Shown: positions 8,155 to 16,515 of the stretch, piece by piece
Layout: every line of letters starts with the position of its first letter
Position numbering within the stretch: the stretch's first letter is position 1
Source: Sinorhizobium chiapasense
GTDB lineage: Bacteria; Pseudomonadota; Alphaproteobacteria; Rhizobiales; Rhizobiaceae
Assembly: GCF_036488675.1 (NCBI RefSeq)
Contig: NZ_CP133151.1
Location: 62,001-126,000, forward strand
DNA length: 64,000 nucleotides
Reading direction: 5' to 3'
The notes under the pieces: model-generated
What the model saw: the letters and a program-made list of their open reading frames with translations, nothing else
What the model was told of the DNA's origin: nothing
Databases searched by the model: none
Made by a program: the position numbers and the translations under genes

Positions 8155-9133
8155 GGTGGAGGAGTCCGGTAGACGAGGTGGCTTGCGCGAGGCGACCGAC
8201 TATGCCTCAGTGTGTTGAGGCGGCGACCTCCAATGGCAGCAGAGCCTTGTAATAGCCACCAGTGTAGCGAACGGACGTGCCCTGAGCTGATCGCGCCTTC
8301 GACGAGCGTTCGGACCTCCTGGCCAGACGCGCTGGTTAGTTGCTTGATCGTCTCGCCAAACTTGAGGGTGAACGGCTCGCCATGACGGGCGCTGCGTGCT
8401 CCAGGCCGACCGCCGCAACTTCTACGACCGCATCGAACTTCTCATTTCCCTCGCGAATCCTCAAAGCCGTCCACGTGATCGCCACCTGCTGCGTCTTGTG
8501 ATCGCGGTGGAGCGCGATCCGCTCCGCGAGCATGTCTTCGCCGGCAATCACCGAAATTCGATAATCGGTGCCGGCGGTGGCGAGATCTTCGGGGTCGCTG
8601 GACCAGGGCATGGTCAGTTGCGCGCGATCCTGACTCACGACCCTGTAGTTTGGCGCGGATGCCGTCTGTCTCCTTTCAAGGCCAGAGATAAACAGTCGAC
8701 TTCCCGAAAAGCGGCAATCATCGGCCGGTCTACCGATCGCCTAAAATAGGGTCGAATTTACCCGTTGCCGCAGGTCTCAGCCCAGCGCTCGGACCTGTTT
8801 GACTTGCCTACCAAAGAAGCATCGCTCCTCAGGCACTTTACCCCCGGGCGGCGACGATCTGAGCTAGTCCATTTTGAGTAGAAATGAACGGCGAGATAAC
8901 TATCGGGACTAAGCGATAATGACATTGGCGCTTGATGGTTGTATCGGTAAACATAATTAGAGCCAAGTATTTAGCGACGGCGTTATCTGAACGTACTTAA
9001 TTTAATATCCATAAATTTTTGAACGCTTACTAGAATACTATCGCAATATTTTGCAATGGTCTCAGGCGAAGTTTAACGCACTCAGGTAGAAACTCAGAAT
9101 CCGAAAGATATAGCGAATACGAAGGAGGCATAA
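8155..9133. other. intergenic stretch with degraded coding sequence
   Basis: About 1 kb without a confident gene. On the minus strand 8638-8290 has protein-like stretches in two frames (for example YRISVIAGEDMLAERIALHR, then FTLKFGETIKQLTSASGQEV), as if one gene had been frameshifted; I do not recognise it. From about 8900 the sequence becomes AT-rich and probably holds the promoter of the LuxR-type gene. Confidence 0.4.
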
Positions 9134-9907
9134 ATGTATCGCACGAGTTCGCCCCTGAGCAATTTTGCAGATAACGACAAGGTATTGCCGAAGAAAAGCA
9201 AGATTGTAGTGCTCGCTAAGACCGACCTGTTCGCCGAATGTCTGACGCAGGCGATCAGCGCGCGTTTTCAAGATCGGGACGTCGTAAGCCTTTCCAGCGC
9301 CGAGCGTCTCCTGGATGGCAAACTTATCAACGTAAGCCTGATCATGCTCTACGGTCTGCCGGTGGCAGCATTTCCATCGATCATGAGGATGATCCACGAG
9401 TTCCATCCGAAGGCCGGTGTCGCCCTGATGGTGCAGGATGCGGACGAGCTCGACTCGTCGATCGCGGGATTTGTCGACGAAGGGTTGGTTCACGGCGTAC
9501 TGCCCCTGAATCTCAATCTCGACGTATGCCTTACCGCTATCGATCTCTTGATGAAGGGCGGCGAGCATTTTCCCGCCGCGTTGCTTCGCCGCCTGGCGCC
9601 GAGAGCGCTCTCAGGCGGTGGCCTTGTCGAGCAAAAACAGGCGTCTTCGGAAGCCGTCGATCTGGAACGCAAGACCGACTTTGGCCAAGGCCTCCTGACG
9701 GTGCGCGAGATCCAGATTCTCGATCTCATCTGCATGGGCACGCAGAACAAGATCATCGCCGATCGTCTCGGGCTTTCCGAAAACACCGTCAAGGTGCATG
9801 TCCGCAACATCTACAGGAAGATGGACGTGCGCAACCGGACGGAGGCGGCGTCGCGCTACTTCCGGAGCGACGCTGATCTGGCCTCACTCCGCGCACCATC
9901 ACGCTGA
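9134..9907 (+). CDS. LuxR-family regulator with receiver-like domain
   Basis: 257 residues. Residues 20-140 look like a response-regulator fold (KIVVLAKTDLFAECLTQAI..., PKAGVALMVQDADELDSSI), but the usual phosphoacceptor Asp on strand 3 is not present (SLIMLYGLP). A LuxR/GerE helix-turn-helix occupies about 188-245 (LTVREIQILDLICMGTQNKI, LSENTVKVHVRNIYRKM). Ribosome-binding site GAAGGAGG lies 5 bases before the ATG. Rhizobia carry many such regulators in exopolysaccharide and symbiosis control; no target is evident here. The gene is followed by insertion-sequence DNA. Confidence 0.85.
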   Translation: MYRTSSPLSNFADNDKVLPKKSKIVVLAKTDLFAECLTQAISARFQDRDVVSLSSAERLLDGKLINVSLIMLYGLPVAAFPSIMRMIHEFHPKAGVALMVQDADELDSSIAGFVDEGLVHGVLPLNLNLDVCLTAIDLLMKGGEHFPAALLRRLAPRALSGGGLVEQKQASSEAVDLERKTDFGQGLLTVREIQILDLICMGTQNKIIADRLGLSENTVKVHVRNIYRKMDVRNRTEAASRYFRSDADLASLRAPSR

Positions 9908-10140
9908 CGGAACTGACCGAAGTGTCGGCTTGATTGTCGTGGCGCCGCGCGCCTTATCAGTCGGCCGTGAACAACGGAGGAATTTTCTTGTGGTAGGCGA
10001 CGCCTTGGCTGGGCTTGCAGCAACAGCCTCGGGATCAGTCTTCATCCTCGGCCGCTTTTCCATGCTTCTTCGCTTCCAATTGGGATGATCCGCCTACCCA
10101 ATAAACTAAATAGTTGCCGCAGACAGCGGCTGATGTGGTT

Positions 10141-10248
10141 TTACTTACCAATCGTATCCGCGAGACCTTCCACAATCTGCACCGCGCCTGTGGCGATGAT
10201 CAGTGCGAGCACCGTCATAATCGTCTTCGCGAAAGTCCGAACTCCACC
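10141..10248 (-). pseudogene. C-terminal end of a small gene cut by the IS1182-like element
   Basis: The minus strand reads TFAKTIMTVLALIIATGAVQ then IVEGLADTIGK and a TAA at 10141-10143, a plausible membrane-anchored tail. It runs straight into the left inverted repeat of the transposon, and no convincing continuation appears beyond the right repeat. The 9908-10140 stretch shows no gene. Confidence 0.35.
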
Positions 10249-11783
10249 GATAGTGTTGAAAAAGTCAGGCTTGAAACAGTCCTAAAGCACTGATTCAGTC
10301 TTCTTATCGGAAGGAGATTGAGTCGATGATGGGCGAGCAAAGTGTGATGCAGGAGGAGCTATTCTATGGCTTCAGTCTGGAACGGCACGTGCCAGCGGAT
10401 CACCTGCTCAGGGCCATCGACCGCTTCGTTGACCTTTCCGGTGTCCGCCAGCACCTGGCGCCGTACTACAGCCCAATCGGCCGTCCCTCGATTGACCCTG
10501 AACTGCTGATCCGCATGCTGATTGTCGGCTACTGCTTCGGTATCCGCTCGGAGCGGCGGCTGTGCGAGGAAGTCCACCTGAACCTGGCCTATAGGTGGTT
10601 CTGCCGGCTTGGCCTCGAGGGCGATGTGCCGGACCATTCGACTTTCTCAAAGACGCGCCATGGCCGCTTCCGCGATGCCGATCTGCTGCGCGAGCTGTTT
10701 GAGACCGTCGTGCGACGCTGCATGAGAGAAGGACTCGTCGGCGGCGAAGGCTTTGCCGTAGATGCCAGCATGATCGTGGCGGACGCGCATCGTCAGCGCG
10801 GGATCGAGACAGCCGAGGACCTCGACCCCAAAGCCAAGCGGGCTGTCGTAGAGTATCTCGCCACCCTGGATGATGCCGCCTTCGGAGCCGCCACGCCGGT
10901 CGAGCCCAAGTTCATCTCGCCGGTCGACCCAGCGGCACGCTGGACCGCCTCTTGGGGCGGCCCGGCTGTCTACGCCTACTGCACCAACTACCTGATCGAT
11001 GTAGAGCACGCCATCATCGTGGACGTGGAGGCCTCGACTGCCGTGCGTCAGGCGGAGGTGACAGCCGCAAAGACCATGATCGAGCGTACTCACGACGAAT
11101 TCGGCCTGTGGCCGGAACGGCTGATTGCCGACACTGGCTACGGCTCGGCCGAGATGCTGAACTGGCTGGTGCATGAGCGCGGGATCGAGCCGCATATCCC
11201 GGTGTTCGATAAGTCCAAGCGCAAGGACGGCACCTTCTCGCGTGAGGACTTCGCCTACGACCATGCAAGCGACACCTACCGCTGCCCAGGTGGTAAGCTT
11301 CTTCAGCACTACCGTCGGCCATTCTCGACACCGCGGTCCGGTGTGGGGAAGGACAACACGCTACGTTATCGGGCGAGCAAGCATGATTGCGACGCCTGCG
11401 CACTTAAGCCTCGCTGTTGTCCGAAGGCGCCGGCGCGCAAGGTAACGCGCTCAATCTATGAGGGCGCGCGCGACATGGCTCGCGACATCGCCAAAACCGA
11501 CGCATACCAGACGTCACGCTATCAGCGAAAGAAGGTGGAGATGCTCTTCGCGCACCTCAAACGCATTCTGAGGCTCGATAGATTGCGACTGCGAGGCCCC
11601 TGCGGTGCCCGCGATGAGTTCCATCTCGCCGCCATCGCCCAGAACCTCAGGAAATTGGCCAAGATCTGCACCCAGGGCACGGTAATCCCGGCCACTTAGG
11701 CCGAGGAGGTCGCGTCGACCTCATTCGCGACGTCCTGAGCGAGCTACTCTACCGCCTTCAAGCCTGACTTCTTCAACACTATC
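10249..11783 (+). mobile_element. IS1182-like insertion sequence
   Basis: Inverted repeats of about 27 bp (10249-10275 and 11757-11783) differ at one position; the inner part reads GTGTTGAAAAAGTCAGGCTT on the left. They bracket one intact transposase gene. No perfect target duplication could be identified; the flanks show only a near match (CCACCG/CCACTG, depending on where the ends are placed). Length about 1.53 kb. Confidence 0.88.
10326..11699 (+). CDS. IS1182-family transposase (DDE, DUF772 N-terminus)
   Basis: 457 residues, full length. The N-terminal DUF772 region (RPSIDPELLIRMLIVGYCFG, IRSERRLCEEVHLNLAYRWF) is followed by a DDE catalytic domain: FAVDASMI (Asp), LIADTGYGSAEML (Asp) and KKVEMLFAHLK (Glu), plus a cysteine cluster (CDACALKPRCCP) typical of IS1182/IS5-type enzymes. 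Start at 10326 with GGAAGGAG upstream. No internal stop, so it is probably functional. Confidence 0.93.
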   Translation: MMGEQSVMQEELFYGFSLERHVPADHLLRAIDRFVDLSGVRQHLAPYYSPIGRPSIDPELLIRMLIVGYCFGIRSERRLCEEVHLNLAYRWFCRLGLEGDVPDHSTFSKTRHGRFRDADLLRELFETVVRRCMREGLVGGEGFAVDASMIVADAHRQRGIETAEDLDPKAKRAVVEYLATLDDAAFGAATPVEPKFISPVDPAARWTASWGGPAVYAYCTNYLIDVEHAIIVDVEASTAVRQAEVTAAKTMIERTHDEFGLWPERLIADTGYGSAEMLNWLVHERGIEPHIPVFDKSKRKDGTFSREDFAYDHASDTYRCPGGKLLQHYRRPFSTPRSGVGKDNTLRYRASKHDCDACALKPRCCPKAPARKVTRSIYEGARDMARDIAKTDAYQTSRYQRKKVEMLFAHLKRILRLDRLRLRGPCGARDEFHLAAIAQNLRKLAKICTQGTVIPAT

Positions 11784-11956
11784 CACTGAAGCTGATCTTA
11801 GAACAGTCGGTGGCGTACAGGACTACTGATGCCAGGAAATACGACGTGCAGAGCGCCAACGAGAATATTGTAAACGCGCTTAATCGCTTCGGCGACGATG
11901 GGTCCGCGTGGACCAACCTTGCCCTGCTCAACCCTGCTTACGGGGCTGCAGCGCCC

Positions 11957-13039
11957 TCAGAGCGGCAAGGCTGCTTTCTCCCCTATTTCCTTGCTTCCGG
12001 CCTCGAGACATTCCCTGAGAAGGTCTTTGTGCTCGTTGGGTAACATCGCGGCTCCGGCCTTGATGCCTTCCTGCCATTGAGGGCCACGTTCCCATGCTTC
12101 TATATAGACCATTGCGAGGTCGGAAGATCGTCGGGTCTGCAGCAGGGCCTCGACAAGGATCCCGGCCTGCATCACGTCCTTGTCGCGCTTGAGTGCACCG
12201 TCGGCACGACGTCGCGACGCGACGATGAGCTTGTGAACAGCATAGCGAGCTGGATCGGGCACCAATACCGAAACACCGGCTCCGTAGAGGAGCACCGTTC
12301 TGACGGGTTCGCGGATAAGGAAATCCATAAACCTAAGCGGTTGTGCGCGTGCTCCACCAAGGGCAGGCATCTCGGCAGGCTTGTCCAAGTACTCGTCCTT
12401 ACCCCGATTGGTAGTCAAAAATTCGACGCGATAGCCTTCGCCATTGATGAATGCGGTCGTCTCCGCCCCGGTCAGGATCGGCACGGCACGGAAAGTCGGA
12501 TCAATGGATTGCAGCAGTTTGAGGATAGGTGGCAGGCTATCCATGACGCCGGCCGAAATCGCATAGTCCTGTGCGAAATCGGCATCTGCGGTCATGATGG
12601 CAGTGGAGGGAAGGCGGACACTCAGAAGGCCGGAATAGGCTCCGAAGGCGAGGGTGCCTACAAGCACAGCGCGAAGCCGGAAGAGGCCTGCAGCCGCCAG
12701 AGCTTCGACGATCACACCTGAGGTTCGGTCGGCCGCCAGCAAGCCTCCGTCCCGCGTCAGGCTGGAGACCAGACGTCGGCGTGTCCTGTAGTCGGTTTTG
12801 ATGGTGGAGAAGTCCTCGACGCGTTTCGTGATCTCAGGATCTTCGACGGGACCGACATATTTTCGGTTTTGACCGCCTTCGCCGTCTGGCTGATCGAAAT
12901 ACCAGTAATCGCGATCCTTGACCCTGACCTTGACAAAGCGACCTGTCGGGCGGAAGTCCAGCGTCCAGGCATCATCCATGGCACGCTGACCAACCTCGGC
13001 GAGCATCGTCTGGTACATCATGTCGACGGTTTTCAGCAT
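11957..13039 (-). CDS. GSU2403-family nucleotidyltransferase-fold protein
   Basis: 360 residues. The N-terminal 100 residues are charged and tyrosine-rich (DFRPTGRFVKVRVKDRDYWY). A nucleotidyltransferase fold follows, with AVLVGTLAFGAYSGLL and the metal-binding MTADADFAQ around residues 145-153, as in the NTP_transf_8 / GSU2403 group. A C-terminal helical part has AVHKLIVASRRR. Proteins of this fold include AbiEii-like toxins, so a toxin or defence role is possible but not shown; no antitoxin-like gene is adjacent. The gene is alone, transcribed leftwards from an AT-rich promoter carrying repeated TAGTATAA-type motifs. Confidence 0.78.
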   Translation of the reverse strand: MLKTVDMMYQTMLAEVGQRAMDDAWTLDFRPTGRFVKVRVKDRDYWYFDQPDGEGGQNRKYVGPVEDPEITKRVEDFSTIKTDYRTRRRLVSSLTRDGGLLAADRTSGVIVEALAAAGLFRLRAVLVGTLAFGAYSGLLSVRLPSTAIMTADADFAQDYAISAGVMDSLPPILKLLQSIDPTFRAVPILTGAETTAFINGEGYRVEFLTTNRGKDEYLDKPAEMPALGGARAQPLRFMDFLIREPVRTVLLYGAGVSVLVPDPARYAVHKLIVASRRRADGALKRDKDVMQAGILVEALLQTRRSSDLAMVYIEAWERGPQWQEGIKAGAAMLPNEHKDLLRECLEAGSKEIGEKAALPL

Positions 13040-13052
13040 GGATTTTCTCGGC

Positions 13053-13137
13053 GTTATACTGGATTTCCAGATTTAGTATAATGAAGTCGCCGCCCGCATC
13101 AACGCTATTATATCATAATCAAGAATCTAGTATAACT
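13053..13137 (-). promoter_or_regulatory. candidate operator: TTATACT/AGTATAA repeats
   Basis: Upstream of the nucleotidyltransferase gene, TTATACT (13054-13060) and AGTATAA (13075-13081) form a 7-bp inverted repeat, and a third copy AGTATAAC lies at 13130-13137. The region is AT-rich. Spacing and symmetry suggest a repressor or autoregulation site; the binding protein is unknown. Confidence 0.45.
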
Positions 13138-13936
13138 ATTGGGTTGTGTCGTGCTCAGATGCGCCCGCCGAGTGCATCAACCAACTCTGTTGTTGCGAGT
13201 TGAATTCTGTGTTCCCATCCTGGTTCTGCGGGGCTAGCGGCAGCGCGACACGGTGAAGCGGTCTGGCTGTGGTATATCGGCCCCCCATTTCCGGCTTTGC
13301 CGTGCTGTTCGCAGGCGCCTGGCTCGCGAAATCGACCGGTTGGAAGCTGAACGGAGTCGACATCCGACTACGGCGAGGGCGGAGAAACCCTCGCAAGCCG
13401 ATGCAGAGCGGGCAATCGCCGTCACAGACGATCGTGACGCCCCCTCCGGATTCACTGACGGAATCAATCCTCGGTTCCAACGTTTGAGTGGTGACTTGCC
13501 GCACGATGTTGTCATCTGCGACACCCAGGCAGACGGCCTCGACCACATATCGATATGCCACAATCCCACGAGGCTCCAACGCCTCAAAAATCGTGGTGCA
13601 GGAAGCATCGAATAGTGATGGTGGGGACCTTCGACTGATGCCGTGCTTCGTCATCCAGGCCGAGTCCACCAGAAAGCCTCGCGGTATTCGTGCATACAGG
13701 AGCTTTAATTTCTCTTAGGTCCGTTCACAGCGGACAAAATAGCCTAAATTCGAAGCCCCCGGTGCTCGCATTTCTCAGCTGACATGGTCGAACGCACCAT
13801 GCTTACCGACGCAAATGCGTGGTCAATGAGGAGGATGTAAGCATCGAAGAGCCGCGCGGAGACCATTCCGCGCGGCCAAGGGGAATGTCGATAGGTGCCC
13901 CGGCGAAAAGACGGCTAGGCACTTCAGTTGAACATT
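13138..13936. other. gene-free stretch
   Basis: About 800 bases. Open frames exist on both strands around 13136-13669, but they are long only because of base composition; none has a ribosome-binding site with protein-like sequence. No repeat or RNA gene was recognised. Confidence 0.4.
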
Positions 13937-14179
13937 CTAATCCTCGACTTTGAACGCGGACGTCTCTCCCGAGAACGTGCAGATGGCGGTCCAGTCCATC
14001 GCGAATGTTCCGTCTTCGGGCGTTGCCGTTATATGGTACTTGGCGCCCTTCGTCGGGCGCTTCTCAGAACCGAATTTTCCGCAGGCGAAATCTTTCTCGC
14101 CGCCGCTTCCGGTTCCATCTTTCAGCAGTTGGTCTCCGCCATTGGCAGGCGCAACGGCGACGTTTTCCCAATTGGGCAT
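13937..14179 (-). CDS. small protein of unknown function (last gene of unknown operon)
   Basis: 80 residues from the ATG at 14179; GGAGGT lies 7 bases upstream, which favours this start over the ATG 15 bases earlier. The sequence is glycine-rich in its first half (ANGGDQLLKDGTGSGGEKDF) and has two cysteines (DFACGKF, TAICTFS). No signal peptide or membrane segment, and no family I recognise. It is the fourth of four co-directional genes with strong ribosome-binding sites (16380 to 13937). If the upstream caspase-like protein is a peptidase, this small protein is one candidate partner or substrate, which is speculation. Confidence 0.6.
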   Translation of the reverse strand: MPNWENVAVAPANGGDQLLKDGTGSGGEKDFACGKFGSEKRPTKGAKYHITATPEDGTFAMDWTAICTFSGETSAFKVED

Positions 14180-14262
14180 GATTCCTACCTCCATCTGGTG
14201 ATGATGTGGATTGCAATGAAGCGTTTCTGCCGAGGAAGCTCGGCAGAAGCGTTTGGCGGGCC

Positions 14263-14724
14263 CTATTTTCCGTCGCGTGCTTCGACCCAGGACCTGTCCG
14301 TCGGTGGCGGCAAGGGACCCTTGGGTTTGCCGGTTTGGCCCCAGGCGGTCATCTTCGGAAAGCTTGGTCCAATCAGCTTCTTATAGGACTCGACAAAGCT
14401 CAGGCCGCCGGCGCCCGGGGCTGCCGAAAGGCAGGCATAGACGTAGACGCCGCCGGAGTACCCTTCGGGAAAGATCGTCAGGTTCTTGTTTAAATCGCGC
14501 GCGGTCAGGTAGAAGTCGTCACCCTTGCTGCCAATGACGGGCTGGCCTTCATCCCCGAAGGCTGCGCCGTGGGCCACGATGAACAGATCCTCGGTCGGGC
14601 GAAGATCGGGAATGTCCTTGTCAAATACCTTGTACCACTCGCCGAAGACATGGTGATTGCCTTTGGCGGCGTCGCGGGCAATGTCCTCGACCATGGGGTC
14701 GTCAGTGCAGGCTGCAATAATCAT
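14263..14724 (-). CDS. uncharacterised protein with caspase-like (clan CD) His/Cys arrangement
   Basis: 153 residues; GGAGG 6 bases before the ATG. A hydrophobic strand ending in His-Gly (DLFIVAHGAAFG, His52) and a second strand ending in Ala-Cys (GGVYVYACLSAA, Cys98) are 46 residues apart. Caspases, gingipains, separases and CHAT-domain proteases share this strand-HG...strand-AC pattern, so I infer a minimal cysteine-peptidase-like domain. The rest (ESYKKLIGPSFPKMTAWGQT) is compatible. No signal peptide. It lies 42 bases after the 190-residue gene and 83 before the 80-residue gene. Not a confirmed protease; a non-catalytic relative is possible. Confidence 0.65.
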   Translation of the reverse strand: MIIAACTDDPMVEDIARDAAKGNHHVFGEWYKVFDKDIPDLRPTEDLFIVAHGAAFGDEGQPVIGSKGDDFYLTARDLNKNLTIFPEGYSGGVYVYACLSAAPGAGGLSFVESYKKLIGPSFPKMTAWGQTGKPKGPLPPPTDRSWVEARDGK

Positions 14725-14766
14725 CGGTATCCTCCATTGACTTGGATGTTGAAATGGTCCCGCGGA

Positions 14767-15339
14767 TCAGAGGGAGATGCGCAGGTAGTAGGGCTGGTCG
14801 CTCGGCGGGCCGTAGCGGCCGAAAAGCTCCGCGATCCTGGATGCTGTTTGTTTGTCCGACAGGTTCAGGGATGCCGAAAGGAAGGTCGAAGCGATGCTGA
14901 AATTCCCCGCACTTCGCCCGTCCGTCACATTCAGGCAGGTCAGGTAGAGGTGGATCTCGGCGGGGTCGCTTTGATCCAGGATGAGGCAGTTGAATGCCGT
15001 CGGTTCGCCATACTTGCTCAGATAGGAACTGATCGGCTTCGCCAGACTGACGGGCGCCTTACCTCCACCTGCGGCATTGGCGCAGATCGACGCAAGGGCG
15101 CCGGGCAAATCGCTAACGGGCATTGTGCGGTTCAGCGTTTGCGACGTCGTCGCGCTTTCCACCTGGTTCGGGACCATCTGCACGGCATTCTGCCAGGTAC
15201 GCGGATCCAGGTTTCGAGATGGGTCTTCAGATAGTTTTTGGATCAGGGCAGAGCAGATCCTCTCCGCTTGGAGCGGATCGCTGCTCTTGGGTCCGACCAC
15301 CGAAAAAAGACCCGCAGCAGTTTTCGCGAATGCGTTCAT
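14767..15339 (-). CDS. uncharacterised protein, distant paralogue of the preceding gene product
   Basis: 190 residues from the ATG at 15339, with GGAAGGAA upstream; the open frame extends to 15462 without a better start. Soluble, no signal peptide. It appears related to the neighbouring 291-residue protein: NLDPRTWQNAVQMVPN aligns with KLDINTWTNVVGNIPD, followed in both by a Leu/Ala/Ile-rich helix, a SYLSKYGE/SFLTEMGN segment, and an AFNC/ALTC strand. I know no family for either. Confidence 0.62.
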   Translation of the reverse strand: MNAFAKTAAGLFSVVGPKSSDPLQAERICSALIQKLSEDPSRNLDPRTWQNAVQMVPNQVESATTSQTLNRTMPVSDLPGALASICANAAGGGKAPVSLAKPISSYLSKYGEPTAFNCLILDQSDPAEIHLYLTCLNVTDGRSAGNFSIASTFLSASLNLSDKQTASRIAELFGRYGPPSDQPYYLRISL

Positions 15340-15504
15340 GTCGGTTTCCTTCCGGGAACGGCAGCGAAGAGCGCCAGCCAGCGCGACAGAGCATCGGCAC
15401 CCAGCAGAGTTTTGCCGGATAGCCTCATCGCCTTGGCGAAGCGGGCGCGCTTCGAACCGCACCGTGGTTCGATGAGCTGCGTTAATCGCGATTGAGGTCT
15501 GAGC

Positions 15505-16380
15505 TCAGACCTGCGGCTTGATGTCGTTTTGCGGAGTCGAGCCGCCGTTGAAGAAGTTCTTGGCCTTCTTGAACTGCTCAGTGGAGTTCTTGTTCACGAG
15601 CTCCTGGAAGTTCTTGTAGTCGGGGCCGCCCTTGCGGATGCGACGGGTCTGAATGAGGTTGGTGACCTCGGTATAGTCCATGTCGACGTTGACGTATTGT
15701 GTCGACGAGCAGGAGGATTTCAGCTCGAGGAAGTACTCCTTGAACTCGATCTGCCGCAAGACGATCGCGCCGTAGTCGAAGTATCCGCCGGCTCCGTTGT
15801 CGAGAAGGTAACTCTGATAGGTGCATGTCAGCGCCTTGTACTGCTGCGCCTTGCTGCTGGCACTGAAGGTCAGATTGCCCATCTCGGTCAGAAAGGACTG
15901 GAAGTCCGTCAGCAGAGATGCCCCGTCGGTGACGATCGCCTTGGCAATCAACGACAGGAAAGTGCCGGAGACGGATGTGCCGGCAAACTTATTCGAGTAG
16001 CTTTTCTGCTTCTGCCCTCCGATCGAGAGATCGGGAATGTTACCGACGACGTTCGTCCAGGTGTTTATGTCGAGTTTTGTCGAGTCGATATCGGGATAGT
16101 GGGTATGCATATAGTCGTGGATGAGGCCGCCCATCGCCAGCAGATTGTCCTGGTTTTCATTCATGATGCTGCTCCACTTCGGATCATCGGTTTTCTGGCC
16201 AATGAGGTGGAACTGGACCGTGCCCTGGTCGTTGGCGATCTGGTCGTCGCTGGGGGCCTCAGCATCGGTCTGGGCCAGCATAAGGGGCTTGGCATAAAAG
16301 AAGGTCCGCGCTGCGTCGTAGCTCTTGTTCGAATAGCTCTGTTCATGTTCCTGGACATTCACTGCGGATACGCTCGGCAT
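15505..16380 (-). CDS. uncharacterised protein, first gene of the unknown operon
   Basis: 291 residues, start at 16380 with a strong site (GGAGG, 5 bases before the ATG). Hydrophilic, rich in Asn, Gln, Ser and Tyr, no signal peptide; two cysteine sites (ALTCTYQSYLL and KSSCSSTQYV). The central part shares a pattern with the next gene product (see there), so the pair probably arose by duplication. The opposite strand is also open over 289 codons here (15529-16398), but that frame lacks a ribosome-binding site and reads as low-complexity Val/Leu/Gly. Function unknown. Confidence 0.65.
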   Translation of the reverse strand: MPSVSAVNVQEHEQSYSNKSYDAARTFFYAKPLMLAQTDAEAPSDDQIANDQGTVQFHLIGQKTDDPKWSSIMNENQDNLLAMGGLIHDYMHTHYPDIDSTKLDINTWTNVVGNIPDLSIGGQKQKSYSNKFAGTSVSGTFLSLIAKAIVTDGASLLTDFQSFLTEMGNLTFSASSKAQQYKALTCTYQSYLLDNGAGGYFDYGAIVLRQIEFKEYFLELKSSCSSTQYVNVDMDYTEVTNLIQTRRIRKGGPDYKNFQELVNKNSTEQFKKAKNFFNGGSTPQNDIKPQV

Positions 16381-16423
16381 GCTTGCCTCCTACGGTGAGA
16401 TTTGAACGTTGCTCCGAGAGTCT

Positions 16424-16437
16424 TGGGGCTTTCCCCA
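16424..16437 (-). promoter_or_regulatory. small hairpin in the leader of the unknown operon
   Basis: TGGGG-CTTT-CCCCA forms a 5-bp stem with a 4-base loop about 45 bases upstream of the 291-residue gene. It could act in the 5' leader or be coincidental. Confidence 0.3.
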
Positions 16438-16515
16438 TAAAACTAATGGGTGTAACAATCCCTTTGAATGCTCTCATTAGCTGTATATCAGGTTGTATCT
16501 GTCTCCACCTTTGCC

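Noticed and set aside
12077..12721. 214-codon plus-strand ORF
   Set aside because: Lies wholly opposite the nucleotidyltransferase gene.
13136..13669. 177-codon minus-strand ORF and overlapping plus ORF of 120 codons
   Set aside because: Neither has a ribosome-binding site or recognisable protein pattern; open only through base composition.
15529..16398. 289-codon plus-strand ORF opposite the 291-residue unknown gene
   Set aside because: The minus-strand gene has a strong ribosome-binding site and operon context; the plus frame reads as Val/Leu/Gly-rich shadow.
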